Shown here in pieces: positions 1 to 10,522 of a stretch of 22,014 nucleotides of DNA. The DNA is taken from assembly GCA_946482655.1 (NCBI GenBank), contig CAMLSA010000055.1:1-22014 (forward strand). Reading direction: 5' to 3'. The number at the start of each line of letters is the position of its first letter. Within the stretch, counting starts at the first letter, position 1. A model generated the notes under the pieces. That model did not search any database. It was not told the origin of the DNA and saw only the letters and a program-made list of their open reading frames with translations. A program made the translations under genes and the position numbers. The stretch is from an uncultured Sphingomonas sp. (lineage in GTDB: Bacteria; Pseudomonadota; Alphaproteobacteria; Sphingomonadales; Sphingomonadaceae).

Positions 1-5
1 AAAAG

Positions 6-81
<76 letters not shown>

Positions 82-386
82 GTTCATCCGGTCGTCGGGA
101 ATTGCAACCCGTCGTGGAGGCGCGCCCTTAGCATCGGGCCAGGCCGAATGTAAACCGTCTTGAGGTGATAATTTTTTGCCGGCGGAAGGCCAGACAGTCC
201 GGCCGACCGGGAGTCCGGCGCCCACCTGCTCCCCGGAACTCTATGGCTATTATTTCTCTGGAGGGCGGAACTCATTTCAGGTCCAACCGTTGCGGGCTGC
301 GCTTACATGTACATGCTCACGTACATGCTATGGCACGCCGCGACTAGCAGGATGCAGCCGGGGGGCCCGCCTCTCGAGAGGGCACT
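82..386. other. intergenic region between tRNA-Lys and the 387 gene, with short repeats
   Basis: No convincing gene lies in this 305-base gap between two divergently oriented genes. The left part holds the candidate tRNA promoter. Around 304-329 there is a compact repeat block. It contains the perfect palindrome CATGTACATG (306-315), a 9-base direct repeat GTACATGCT at 309-317 and 321-329 (12-base period), and an inverted repeat TGTAC-N8-GTACA. It sits about 60 bases before the ATG at 387, where an operator or promoter of that gene would be expected. A short plus-strand frame from about 243 is not supported. Confidence 0.5.
127..154 (-). promoter_or_regulatory. candidate promoter of tRNA-Lys
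   Basis: On the minus strand a -35-like TTTACA (154-149) is followed after 16 bases by a -10-like GCTAAG (132-127). A GC-rich GGCGCGCC stretch lies directly after it, as is usual for stable-RNA discriminators. This would start transcription about 40 bases before the mature tRNA 5' end at 81. The -35 matches the consensus at five of six positions but the -10 at only three, so this is a candidate only. Confidence 0.35.
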
Positions 387-920
387 ATGATGAACATCGC
401 GTCTCCGCTCGTCATGCTGATCGCCATTCTGATCCTCCTTGCCGCAGTGCTTTTCACCCAAGTCGCACCGGCGCTCGTCACTTACAGGCGCCGTATCCTA
501 TCCGGAGAAGATCCGATGATCGAACATGATGACAGGCGATCCGATCAGATCGCAACGACCGTCGACAAACCGACCACCGCCGATGTGGTGGAGAGGGTCA
601 GCCAAAGCGAGCGAGCTGATCGCATGCCTGCCGCCATTCGCGAAGATCGGCCCGAACAGCTCTTCGCATCAGCGGACGCGCAGGAACTACGCAGCCGGTG
701 GGCCGCCATTCAGTCCAGTTTCGTCGACGAGCCTCGGAGCGCCGTCGAAGCGGCCGACAAGCTGGTCGATGATGCGATGAAACGGCTCGCCCAGAGGTTT
801 GCCGACGAGAGGAAGGCGATCAAGGGGCAGCTGGCCGGGGGCGAGGACGTGTCGACCGAAAATCTCCGATTGATCCTGAGACGATCCCGGCAATTTCTGG
901 ATCGCCTTCTTTCGCTGTAG
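387..920 (+). CDS. membrane-anchored protein of unknown function with a conserved C-terminal domain
   Basis: The 177-residue product starts with a hydrophobic segment (about residues 5-30, rich in L, I, A and V). A short basic stretch (YRRR) follows, suggesting a single N-terminal membrane anchor with the rest in the cytoplasm. Residues 35-100 are polar and look disordered. The last 75 residues, from LRSRWAAIQSSFVDEPR to the C-terminal FLDRLLSL, resemble a pattern I recognise from uncharacterised bacterial proteins: a tryptophan, then FVD-x-PR, an acidic-amphipathic helix, ST-x-(D/N)LR and a final F-x-RLL. No function is known to me. The ATG at 387 is followed immediately by a second ATG at 390, and GAGAGGG at 376-382 could serve as ribosome binding site. 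The gene stands alone between tRNA-Lys and the convergent alaS. The match to other proteins is from memory and was not searched. Confidence 0.8.
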   Translation: MMNIASPLVMLIAILILLAAVLFTQVAPALVTYRRRILSGEDPMIEHDDRRSDQIATTVDKPTTADVVERVSQSERADRMPAAIREDRPEQLFASADAQELRSRWAAIQSSFVDEPRSAVEAADKLVDDAMKRLAQRFADERKAIKGQLAGGEDVSTENLRLILRRSRQFLDRLLSL

Positions 921-933
921 GCCGGCGGCCGCG

Positions 934-955
934 ACAAGCCCTTTTTCGGGCTTGT
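934..955. terminator. stem-loop between convergent genes
   Basis: ACAAGCCC (934-941) pairs perfectly with GGGCTTGT (948-955) around a six-base loop TTTTTC. It lies 14 bases after the stop of the 387 gene and downstream of alaS on the other strand, so it could act in either direction. There is no T-run after the stem on either strand, which lowers confidence. Confidence 0.4.
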
Positions 956-978
956 GACATCCGTCACCGCACTCGGCG

Positions 979-1003
979 CCGGCGCGCGTGCGCCGGAACT
1001 TTT
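979..1003 (+). terminator. candidate rho-independent terminator for the 387 gene
   Basis: CCGGCGC (979-985) and GCGCCGG (990-996) form a seven-pair GC stem with a four-base loop. AACTTTT follows, a short T-run in the plus direction. It is about 60 bases past the stop at 920 and before the end of the convergent alaS. Which of this and the neighbouring stem-loop is used cannot be told from sequence alone. Confidence 0.4.
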
Positions 1004-1061
1004 AATATCGATCCGGTTCGCCCAACCCGGACCGCTCCGCCCTGTTCGCGATGAGCGGAGT

Positions 1062-3716
<2,655 letters not shown>

Positions 3717-3724
3717 GAGTGCGA

Positions 3725-3751
3725 CTTAGGCGAGAGAGTGCGGCTTCTCAA
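3725..3751 (-). promoter_or_regulatory. weak candidate promoter of alaS
   Basis: In the 65-base glpK-alaS gap the minus strand shows TTGAGA (3751-3746), five of six matches to the -35 consensus. After 15 bases comes CCTAAG (3730-3725), a poor -10. It would start transcription within a few bases of the ATG at 3716, where there is no ribosome binding site. The short spacing makes this uncertain. Confidence 0.25.
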
Positions 3752-3781
3752 GCGGTTCAGCGGCTTCGGGGATGTTGGGGC

Positions 3782-5248
3782 TCAGCAGGTCAGCACCTGC
3801 TGCACGGCGCGACGCCAACCGATCAACGCCCGGCGCCGTTCGCCGCCGTCGATCGCCGGCTCGAACAGGCGAGCCTCCCGCTTCAAGGCATCGAGCGAGC
3901 CGGGATCCGGCCAGATGCCGACCGCCAGCCCCGCGAGAAAGGCGGCTCCGAGCGCGGTGCATTCATGGTTATCGGGGCGTTCGACGCGCAGGTTCATCAT
4001 GTCGGCGAGAAACTGGGCGAACCAGTCGTTGGTCGCCATGCCGCCGTCGATCCGTATCATCGACGCCTTGGGGATCCGCGCATCCGCCATCGCCTCGATC
4101 AGGTCGCAGGTCTGAAAGGCGACCGCCTCGAGCGTGGCGCGGGCGATCTGGGCCGGACCGGTGTCGAGCGTCATTCCAGTGATCGAGGCGCGGACATCGG
4201 TTCGCCAGTGCGGCGCACCCAGGCCGACGAATGCCGGCACGAGATGAACGCCATGATCGGGCAGCACCGACGCGGCCAGCGCGGCGGTTTCCTCGGCGCT
4301 GGCGATCAGTCCCATCGTATCGCGCAGCCATTTGATCGCGGCGCCGGCGGTGAAGATCGATCCTTCCATCGCATAAACGCGCTTATCCCCGATGCGGTAA
4401 CCGATCGTCGTCAGCAGCCGCTTATCCGACAGCAGCGGCGCATCGCCGATATTGGCGAGCAGGAAACAGCCGGTGCCGTAGGTCGACTTGATCTCGCCCG
4501 GCGCGAAGCAGCGCTGGCCTACCAGCGCGGCCTGCTGGTCACCGGCCATTCCCGTGATCGGCAGCGAGCGTCCGACGATGGCTGCGTCGGTCTCACCGAA
4601 AATATGGACATTGGGCCGGACCTCCGGCAACAACGCCCGAGGGATCGCGAAAAGCCGCAGCAGTTCGTCGTCCCACTCTTCTCGGGCGATGTCGTAGAGC
4701 GCGGTGCGCGCGGCGTTGGTGATGTCGGTCGCATGAACGCGTCCGCCGGTCAGCCGCCAGAGCAGGAAGCTGTCGACCGTCCCGGCCGCCAGTTCACCAC
4801 GCTCGGCTCGCGCCCGCGCGCCGGGAATAGTGTCGAGCAGCCAGCGCAGCTTGGTCGCCGAGAAATAGGGATCGAGCAGCAGCCCGGTTCTGGCGCGCAT
4901 CATCGGCTCGACGCCATCGGCGCGCAGCGCGGCACAGAGATCGGCAGTGCGCCGATCCTGCCAGACGATCGCGTTGTGGAGCGGCCTGCCATCGGCGCGG
5001 TCCCACAACAGGATGGTCTCGCGCTGGTTGGTGATGCCGATCGCGGCCACATTATCCGCCAGTACCTCGCGGAGCATGTCGAGCGTGTCGCGCCAGATAT
5101 CCTCCGGATCCTGCTCGACCCAGCCCGGCGCGGGATAATGCTGAGGGAGGTCGCGGGCGGCTACCGCCTGGATCACGCCGTCACTACCGAAGCGCATCGA
5201 CCGGGTCGACGTCGTCCCCTGGTCGATCGCGACGATCGAAGCGGTCAT
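3782..5248 (-). CDS. glpK: glycerol kinase
   Basis: This 488-residue FGGY-family kinase phosphorylates glycerol to sn-glycerol 3-phosphate with ATP. The N-terminal phosphate-binding motif DQGTTSTR is at residues 9-16. TNQRET and VWQDRRT follow, carrying the Arg-Glu and Trp residues that bind glycerol in characterised homologues. GMAGDQQAAL supplies the catalytic aspartate region, and the C-terminal half has the FGGY-type ATP site (TYGTGCFLL, GGMATND). Length is normal (about 495-500). The ATG at 5248 lies 12 bases after the stop of the glutathione S-transferase gene, so both are probably one transcript. No facilitator (glpF), dehydrogenase (glpD) or glpR repressor is next to it here, which is unusual for glpK. 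The enzyme assignment is firm. Confidence 0.95.
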   Translation of the reverse strand: MTASIVAIDQGTTSTRSMRFGSDGVIQAVAARDLPQHYPAPGWVEQDPEDIWRDTLDMLREVLADNVAAIGITNQRETILLWDRADGRPLHNAIVWQDRRTADLCAALRADGVEPMMRARTGLLLDPYFSATKLRWLLDTIPGARARAERGELAAGTVDSFLLWRLTGGRVHATDITNAARTALYDIAREEWDDELLRLFAIPRALLPEVRPNVHIFGETDAAIVGRSLPITGMAGDQQAALVGQRCFAPGEIKSTYGTGCFLLANIGDAPLLSDKRLLTTIGYRIGDKRVYAMEGSIFTAGAAIKWLRDTMGLIASAEETAALAASVLPDHGVHLVPAFVGLGAPHWRTDVRASITGMTLDTGPAQIARATLEAVAFQTCDLIEAMADARIPKASMIRIDGGMATNDWFAQFLADMMNLRVERPDNHECTALGAAFLAGLAVGIWPDPGSLDALKREARLFEPAIDGGERRRALIGWRRAVQQVLTC

Positions 5249-5260
5249 GCCAAGGGTAGA

Positions 5261-5887
5261 TCAGGCATAGGCATAAGGCCCGCCCTTCTCCAGCGCTCGC
5301 TTATAGGCCGGCCGCGCCTGGATGCGATCGAGCCAGTCGACAATCGTCGGGCGATTGCCATCGAGCTTGAGGCGCTCGCGCGCGGCCTCGAGCGGGAAGC
5401 TCATCATGATGTCGGCGGCGCTGATCTCGGGCCCCGCGAACCAGGGGCGCTGGCTGAGCTCGGCCTCGACATAGTCGATATGGACCATCGCCATGCGGGT
5501 GACGATACGCTTGACGACCCATCCGAACGGTCCCATTTTGTCGATGACGAGCCGCAACAACAGCGGGGGCATCAGCGAGCCTTCGGCATAGTCGAGGAAA
5601 TAGCGCCAGCGTAGCGTACCGTCGCTGTCCTCGGGCGGGCCGAAGCGCCCCCCGGCGAGCGCGACCAGATATTCGATTATCGTCGCGGTCTCGGCGACGA
5701 CGCGGCCTCCATGCTCGATGACCGGCGACTTGCCGAGCGGATGGACTTTCTTGAGCTCGGGCGGTGCCAGCATTGTCTTGGAATCGCGCCGATAACGGCG
5801 GACCTCATAGGTAAGTCCAAGCTCTTCGAGCATCCACAGGACACGTTGCGAACGCGAATGTTCGAGGTGATGGACGATGATCGCCAT
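5261..5887 (-). CDS. glutathione S-transferase family protein
   Basis: The 208-residue cytoplasmic protein has the two-domain GST layout. An N-terminal thioredoxin-like domain (about 1-80) opens with an HHLEHSRSQRVLWMLEEL stretch, contains the cis-proline region KSPVIEHG (about 53-60), and ends in the glutathione-contact motif AETATIIEYL. The C-terminal part (about 85-208) is all-helical. The serine-rich N-terminal site suggests a bacterial serine or cysteine-type class rather than a tyrosine class, and the substrate cannot be told. A good ribosome binding site (GGGGAG, six bases from the ATG at 5887) supports the start. It precedes glpK by 12 bases and follows a decayed VOC gene. Confidence 0.9.
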   Translation of the reverse strand: MAIIVHHLEHSRSQRVLWMLEELGLTYEVRRYRRDSKTMLAPPELKKVHPLGKSPVIEHGGRVVAETATIIEYLVALAGGRFGPPEDSDGTLRWRYFLDYAEGSLMPPLLLRLVIDKMGPFGWVVKRIVTRMAMVHIDYVEAELSQRPWFAGPEISAADIMMSFPLEAARERLKLDGNRPTIVDWLDRIQARPAYKRALEKGGPYAYA

Positions 5888-5921
5888 GCCTGCTCCCCGT
5901 CATGAGGCGCAGGCCCCCGCC

Positions 5922-6180
5922 CTAGCCCGCCTCGTTCACATAGACCGCAAGTTCGTTACCCGAAGGTTCGCGGAAGTGGAAGCGCTGCTACCTGGGAACG
6001 AAGATCACCCGGCTGATCACCCCGTCCGCTGCCTCGATCCCGGCGAGCGCGGCGTCGATATCGCCCACCTCGATCACCGCGGGCGCCGCCGCCATCGCAT
6101 CGGCCGAATGACCGTCCAGGCCGATGTCCGTGCCCTGCCCCATCGTCTCGGCGTAATCGAGCCGCCTCCCATGCGCGGTC
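5922..6180 (-). pseudogene. remnant of a VOC (glyoxalase/bleomycin-resistance) family gene
   Basis: Directly after the recA stop, one minus-strand frame reads as the C-terminal half of a VOC-fold protein. It includes RLDYAETMGQGTDIGLDG, then PAVIEVGDIDAAL, and finishes with RFHFREPSGNELAVYVNEAG before a TAG at 5924-5922. The typical ending (R-F-H-F-R-x-P-SGNELAV) is well kept. An in-frame TAG at 5990-5988 interrupts the frame between FVPR and QRFHF, where homologues usually have a glycine-rich turn; a small indel may also be involved. The N-terminal half is missing: the frame runs into the 3' end of recA with no start codon or ribosome binding site. It is therefore best read as a truncated pseudogene. 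Former function (dioxygenase, lyase or resistance) cannot be told. Confidence 0.75.
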
Positions 6181-7254
6181 TCAAAGATCGTCGTCCTCCG
6201 ACGGGCCGGCCATCAGCGCGTCGCCGACCGTCTCGCTATTGCCGCGGATCGCGACCTCCAGCCGCTCTGCAACCTCGGGGTTCTCGCGCAAATAATTCTT
6301 CGCATTCTCACGACCCTGGCCGATGCGGATCGAGTCATAGCTGAACCACGCCCCCGACTTCTCGACGAACCCGGCCTTGACGCCGAGGTCGATCAGCTCG
6401 CCCACCTTCGACACGCCTTCGCCATACATGATGTCGAACTCGACCTGCTTGAAGGGCGGTGCGACCTTGTTCTTGACGACCTTCACGCGGGTGGCGTTAC
6501 CGACCACCTCGTCGCGATCCTTGATCGCCCCGGTGCGGCGGATGTCGAGACGGACAGAAGCATAGAATTTCAGTGCGTTGCCGCCGGTCGTCGTCTCCGG
6601 ACTGCCATACATCACGCCGATCTTCATGCGGATCTGGTTGATGAAGATGACGAGGCACTTCGAACGGCTGATCGAACCGGTGATCTTGCGCAGCGCCTGG
6701 CTCATCAGCCGGGCCTGAAGGCCGACATGGCTGTCTCCCATCTCGCCCTCGATCTCCGCCCTCGGCACCAGCGCGGCGACCGAATCGATCACCAGCACGT
6801 CGATCGCGTTCGAGCGGACCAGCGTGTCGGCGATTTCGAGCGCCTGCTCGCCCGTGTCCGGCTGCGAGACGATCAGCTCGTCGATATTGACGCCCAGCTT
6901 CTTGGCATAGACCGGGTCGAGCGCGTGCTCGGCATCGATGAACGCGGCGGTCCCGCCGGTCTTCTGCGTTTCCGCGATCGCATGAAGCGCGAGCGTGGTC
7001 TTGCCCGAGCTTTCCGGCCCGAAAATCTCGACGACGCGCCCCTTCGGCAGACCGCCGATGCCGAGCGCGATGTCGAGGCCCAGCGAGCCGGTCGAGATCG
7101 CCTCGACCTGCATCGCCTCGCGCGAGCCGAGCTTCATCGCCGAACCCTTGCCGAACGCGCGATCGATCTGCGCCAATGCGGCTTCGAGGGCCTTCTGCCT
7201 GTCCATATTCGAAGCGTCCCTTTCGGATCCGATGAGCTTCAGTTGCGCTGACAT
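6181..7254 (-). CDS. recA: recombinase RecA
   Basis: The 357-residue protein is the DNA strand-exchange ATPase and the co-protease for LexA self-cleavage. Walker A GPESSGKT lies at residues 79-86, and a Walker B region reads [11 protein letters not shown]-type features follow: [11 protein letters not shown], the [21 protein letters not shown] loop 2 region, and an acidic C-terminus ending SEDDDL. A frame extends further upstream, but the ATG at 7254 has a GAGGGAG ribosome binding site at a proper distance and gives the usual N-terminus (MSAQLKLIG...[11 protein letters not shown]). An SOS operator and promoter lie at 7305-7342. No recX follows; a VOC remnant, a GST gene and glpK separate recA from alaS. 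Confidence 0.97.
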   Translation of the reverse strand: MSAQLKLIGSERDASNMDRQKALEAALAQIDRAFGKGSAMKLGSREAMQVEAISTGSLGLDIALGIGGLPKGRVVEIFGPESSGKTTLALHAIAETQKTGGTAAFIDAEHALDPVYAKKLGVNIDELIVSQPDTGEQALEIADTLVRSNAIDVLVIDSVAALVPRAEIEGEMGDSHVGLQARLMSQALRKITGSISRSKCLVIFINQIRMKIGVMYGSPETTTGGNALKFYASVRLDIRRTGAIKDRDEVVGNATRVKVVKNKVAPPFKQVEFDIMYGEGVSKVGELIDLGVKAGFVEKSGAWFSYDSIRIGQGRENAKNYLRENPEVAERLEVAIRGNSETVGDALMAGPSEDDDL

Positions 7255-7304
7255 TGCGTTCACTCCCTCGTAGATCGGCGGACCGAACTGTTCAAACTGG
7301 AACT

Positions 7305-7333
7305 TTCGTACACTGAATGTTCCTGGAGAACAA
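7305..7333 (-). promoter_or_regulatory. candidate recA promoter
   Basis: On the minus strand TTGTTC (7333-7328) is followed after 17 bases by TACGAA (7310-7305). The -35 hexamer is the right half of the LexA box, so repressor binding would block polymerase, which is the expected arrangement for an SOS gene. The -10 matches the consensus only partly. Confidence 0.45.
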
Positions 7334-7342
7334 GAGGTGAAC
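7328..7342 (-). promoter_or_regulatory. SOS box (alphaproteobacterial LexA operator)
   Basis: The minus strand reads GTTC-ACCTCTT-GTTC, an exact GTTC-N7-GTTC direct repeat, the LexA-binding consensus known from alphaproteobacteria. It is 74 bases before the recA ATG and overlaps the candidate -35 element, so recA is very likely LexA-regulated. Confidence 0.85.
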
Positions 7343-7360
7343 TTACCTGTTTTGTTCTTC

Positions 7361-9784
7361 CTATCCCACCGTTTCGGAGCGCGCGTGATCGGCGAGCGCC
7401 TCGCGCGCGGCATGGCCGATCTGCTGGACCGAGAAGGGCTTGGGCAGAAAGCCGATATTGTCCAGATCGATCGACTTGCGGAGCTGTTCCTCGGCATAGC
7501 CCGACATGAAGATGATCGGCAGATCGGGCCGCTTCTGGCGCGCCGCGCGCGCCATGGTCGGACCATCCATCGTCGGCATCACCACGTCGGAGATGACGAG
7601 GTCGATCGACTTCTCGTCCGCCTCGAGAATTTCGAGGCCTTCCTCGCCGTTGGTCGCGGTGATGACCTTGTAGCCCTGCCGCGCGAGCGCGCGCTCGGCC
7701 ACCGCGCGAACCATCGCCTCGTCCTCGACGAGCAGGATCGTGCCGGTGCCCCACAATTCGGGGCTCGCCTCCTTGGGCTGCGGGCGCGGCGCGGCCGTCG
7801 AGGACGGCGCCTCATGGACGGGCAGATAGATGACGAAGCTCGTCCCATTCCCCGGCTCGCTCTCGGCGAAGATGAAGCCGCCGGTCTGCTTGACGATGCC
7901 ATAGACGGTGGACAGCCCGAGACCGGTGCCCTTGCCGACCTCCTTGGTGGTGAAGAAGGGCTCGAAGATCTTGGTGATGATCTCCTGGGGGATGCCCACG
8001 CCGGTGTCGGTCACCTTGAGCGCCGTATATTCGGTCACCGGCATGATCTCGATGCCAAGCCGGCGAACATCGGCCTGACTCAGCGCGAAGGTCTGGATCG
8101 TCAGCGTGCCGCCGTCCGGCATCGCGTCCCGCGCGTTGACGGCGAGGTTGACGATCACCTGTTCGAGCTGGCCGGGGTCGGCGCGGACGGTGCCAAGGCC
8201 GCGGCCGTGGCTGACCTCGAGCCGTATCGTCTCGCCGAGCAGCCGTTTGAGCAGGTTCGAGATTTCGGAGATGACGTCGGGAATCTGCAGGATCTGCGGC
8301 CGCAACGTCTGTTGCCGGGAGAAGGCGAGCAGCTGGCGGGTCAGCGCCGCCGCGCGGTTCGAATTATGCTTGATCTGCTGGATGTCGTCATAGTCGCTGT
8401 CGCCGGGAATATGGCGCATCGTCATCAGGTCGCAATGGCCGATGATCGCGGTCAGGATATTGTTGAAGTCGTGCGCGACGCCGCCGGCGAGCTGGCCGAC
8501 CGCCTGCATCTTCATCGCCTGGGCGACCTGCCGCTTGAGCTTGGATTCCTCGCTATTGTCCTTGAGACTGAGCAGCACCGACGCATTGCCGAGCCCCTTG
8601 GCGGCGGCGATGGTCAGCGAGACCTGCTCGTCGGGCCGCTCCTTCAGCCGCACCGACAAGTCGCTCGCCGATCCTCGCCCGGCCGAAAAGCGGCGCACCG
8701 CATCGGACACCGCGGCCTTGTCCTCCTCCACCACCAGGTCGCCGGGATAGACGATCGTCGACTCGGGAGTCAGGCCCGCCGCCCTGCGGAATGGCGCATT
8801 CATGAACAGCACCCGGCCGTCGCGCTCCGCAACGGCCAAGCCGATCGGCAGCATGCCGAGCAGTGCGTGCAGATCGCCCGTCGCGACCGAGCGGGCCGTG
8901 CCCGCGACTGCTGCCATCGGTTCGTCGAGAAGCAGGAACAGGGTGGCGTGCCCAGCACGCTGGTCCTCCAGCGGAATCTGGATCAGCCGCACCGGATCGG
9001 CATTGGACGGATCGGCGGCTATGCGAATGACGTCGCCGTCGCTCCGCAACAGCTCGGCAAAAGCCCAGCCCGCGCTCGGTGCATCGCTCGATCCGAGCGC
9101 GCGTTGCAGGAAGACACGATTGGCCTCGATCCCGATGCCGTTGCCGTCGACCAGTGCCGCCATCACTCCCGCGCTTCCGATCCGCCGGCCGATATCGCTG
9201 CCCAGCATGCGCATCACGTCGACGATGCTGTCGAACTGGCTCGACCGCCGGAATCGCCACACGAGATAATTGTCCTCACCGCCCGCGCGCCGCACCACCA
9301 CGTCGACGAGGCCGCGGTCGGTCGCCAGCTTCGAGATCGCGGCCTCGCCGTCGCGTCGGGCCGCGACCGCCGCCGCGGCGAGCCTGGCCCGGATCTCAAG
9401 CGCGAGCGGCAGCGCGGGCGGGACCGGCAACCCGCCAAACCATGTCTCGAACGGCTTGTTGGCACAGATCAGCTCGCCCGCCGGGCCGGTGATGGCGATA
9501 CCGACGTCCGAATCTTCGATGCTGCCGCGCAACAGGCTGACATCGGTCTGCCGCACTGGCCGGACTTGGATCTGGGCGCGGATCATCGCGACCAGCAGGA
9601 TCATGCCGATACCGAGACAGAAGGCGAGCATGAACAGGCCCGCCACCATCATATTGCCGGTCGCGCCCCAAATCATTCCGGCCATGCCCACCGATGAGAC
9701 GAGCGTCAGCAGCCCGAGCATGGTGTTGAGCACGAGCCGGCCGGAACGCGGCGACATCGGCGTTGAAAGGAAATGGGGCGCCAT
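7361..9784 (-). CDS. cckA: hybrid histidine kinase CckA
   Basis: This 807-residue membrane protein is the start of the CckA-ChpT-CtrA/CpdR phosphorelay that controls cell cycle, motility or development in alphaproteobacteria. Two hydrophobic segments lie at about residues 18-38 and 43-68. Degenerate PAS-like sensing regions cover about 85-310 and 310-410. Next is the HisKA dimerisation helix with the phospho-acceptor in [14 protein letters not shown] (His438). A HATPase domain follows (N box [12 protein letters not shown] boxes DTGVGI and GKGTGLGLS). The C-terminal receiver domain has the acidic pair VEDE, phospho-acceptor Asp733 in ISDVVMP, and the lysine in LPKPFS. The start is uncertain: ATG 9784 is chosen, while an upstream TTG at 9820 or ATG at 9757 is also in frame. 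It is the last gene before recA, 106 bases away. Confidence 0.9.
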   Translation of the reverse strand: MAPHFLSTPMSPRSGRLVLNTMLGLLTLVSSVGMAGMIWGATGNMMVAGLFMLAFCLGIGMILLVAMIRAQIQVRPVRQTDVSLLRGSIEDSDVGIAITGPAGELICANKPFETWFGGLPVPPALPLALEIRARLAAAAVAARRDGEAAISKLATDRGLVDVVVRRAGGEDNYLVWRFRRSSQFDSIVDVMRMLGSDIGRRIGSAGVMAALVDGNGIGIEANRVFLQRALGSSDAPSAGWAFAELLRSDGDVIRIAADPSNADPVRLIQIPLEDQRAGHATLFLLLDEPMAAVAGTARSVATGDLHALLGMLPIGLAVAERDGRVLFMNAPFRRAAGLTPESTIVYPGDLVVEEDKAAVSDAVRRFSAGRGSASDLSVRLKERPDEQVSLTIAAAKGLGNASVLLSLKDNSEESKLKRQVAQAMKMQAVGQLAGGVAHDFNNILTAIIGHCDLMTMRHIPGDSDYDDIQQIKHNSNRAAALTRQLLAFSRQQTLRPQILQIPDVISEISNLLKRLLGETIRLEVSHGRGLGTVRADPGQLEQVIVNLAVNARDAMPDGGTLTIQTFALSQADVRRLGIEIMPVTEYTALKVTDTGVGIPQEIITKIFEPFFTTKEVGKGTGLGLSTVYGIVKQTGGFIFAESEPGNGTSFVIYLPVHEAPSSTAAPRPQPKEASPELWGTGTILLVEDEAMVRAVAERALARQGYKVITATNGEEGLEILEADEKSIDLVISDVVMPTMDGPTMARAARQKRPDLPIIFMSGYAEEQLRKSIDLDNIGFLPKPFSVQQIGHAAREALADHARSETVG

Positions 9785-9946
9785 GGCTGGGACTCTTTCC
9801 CCTCGGGAGCAACCCGTCAAGCACTCCGTCGCCCCCGCTTCCGCCAGGCGACGCCGGTCAAACTACCGGCCCCTCGCGTTATCGGCGGGCGCTGGTCTCG
9901 CCTTGGGCCAATGCGCGCTGGCTGGCTCACCATCACATTGTTGGGA
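9785..9946. other. upstream region of cckA
   Basis: This 162-base gap lies between the DUF2062 stop and cckA. On the minus strand a good -35-like TTGACG occurs at 9820-9815. A poor -10-like AAGAGT follows after 17 bases (9797-9792), which would put the start of transcription almost at the ATG 9784. No TTAA-N7-TTAA CtrA site is visible. Nothing else stands out. Confidence 0.3.
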
Positions 9947-10522
9947 TCAACCTTCGGGATGCGCCGCCCGTTCGGCGCGATGCCGCTCCCGCAGGGTCCA
10001 TTTGCGCGAAATCCAGGCGCGCCACATGAAGGCCGACAGCAGGTAACCCACCGCCGCAGCAACGACCGAAATCACGAACAAGCCGACGATCAGGGCAGGC
10101 GCCGCCGCCGAGGCTCCCCAGCGCGCCCATTCAGCCAGGCTGGCGCCATTTTCGACCATCGCGGTGACCGTTCCCAGATCGGCCGTCGAATGAACGAAAC
10201 GATTGCCGACGACGAGCGACAGATAGAGGATGAACGGCGTCGTCGCCGGGTTGCTGAGGAATGTCATCGCCACCGCGATCGGAACGTTGGCGCGACAGGG
10301 CAGCGCGAGCAGCGCCGCGCCGATGATCTGCAGTCCCGGAATCATCAGGAATATTCCGACAAGCAGGCCCAGCGCCACACCACGGGGCACCGAACGCCGC
10401 GTGAAACGCCACAGGCTGGGCTCGAGCACGCGATGTGCGAAGGGCCGCAGCCAGCGGACCTCCTCCAGCGATTCGCGGGTGGGCGCATTTTTTCGCCACC
10501 AGTTGCCGATGCTGTCGAACAT
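9947..10522 (-). CDS. DUF2062 domain membrane protein
   Basis: The 191-residue protein carries the DUF2062 pattern. A basic, tryptophan-containing N-terminus comes first, then RRSVPRGVALGLLVGIFLMIPGLQ (about 42-66), a second hydrophobic helix, MTFLSNPATTPFILYLSLVVG (about 86-107) with its conserved N-P-x-T-T-P core, and a C-terminal membrane helix (about 144-168). It is therefore an inner-membrane protein with about three or four hydrophobic segments; the biochemical role is unknown. Its ATG at 10522 shares one base with the smpB stop (TAATG), so translation is probably coupled to smpB. The neighbourhood smpB-DUF2062-cckA fits the conserved sphingomonad order, but linkage to ribosome rescue is only positional. 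Confidence 0.88.
   Translation of the reverse strand: MFDSIGNWWRKNAPTRESLEEVRWLRPFAHRVLEPSLWRFTRRSVPRGVALGLLVGIFLMIPGLQIIGAALLALPCRANVPIAVAMTFLSNPATTPFILYLSLVVGNRFVHSTADLGTVTAMVENGASLAEWARWGASAAAPALIVGLFVISVVAAAVGYLLSAFMWRAWISRKWTLRERHRAERAAHPEG

Noticed and set aside
243..347. Short plus-strand frame starting MAIISLEGG upstream of the 387 gene
   Set aside because: Only 34 codons, no proper ribosome binding site, and its histidine-valine repeats come from the DNA repeat block rather than from a protein feature.
3719..5614. Plus-strand open frame (631 codons) opposite glpK and the GST gene
   Set aside because: It covers two well-identified minus-strand genes and shows only arginine- and aspartate-rich shadow sequence.
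5877..6344. Plus-strand frame (155 codons) across the VOC remnant and recA end
   Set aside because: Shadow frame; the minus-strand reading has clear VOC and RecA sequence, and this one has none.
7255..7566. N-terminal extension of recA in frame
   Set aside because: It would run through the promoter, the SOS box and into cckA; the ATG at 7254 has a good ribosome binding site and the family N-terminus.
7337..9697. Very long plus-strand open frame (786 codons) opposite cckA
   Set aside because: It is antisense to a gene with complete kinase and receiver motifs. Its composition (rich in R, D, H and Q) is that of a GC-bias shadow and it has no recognisable domain.
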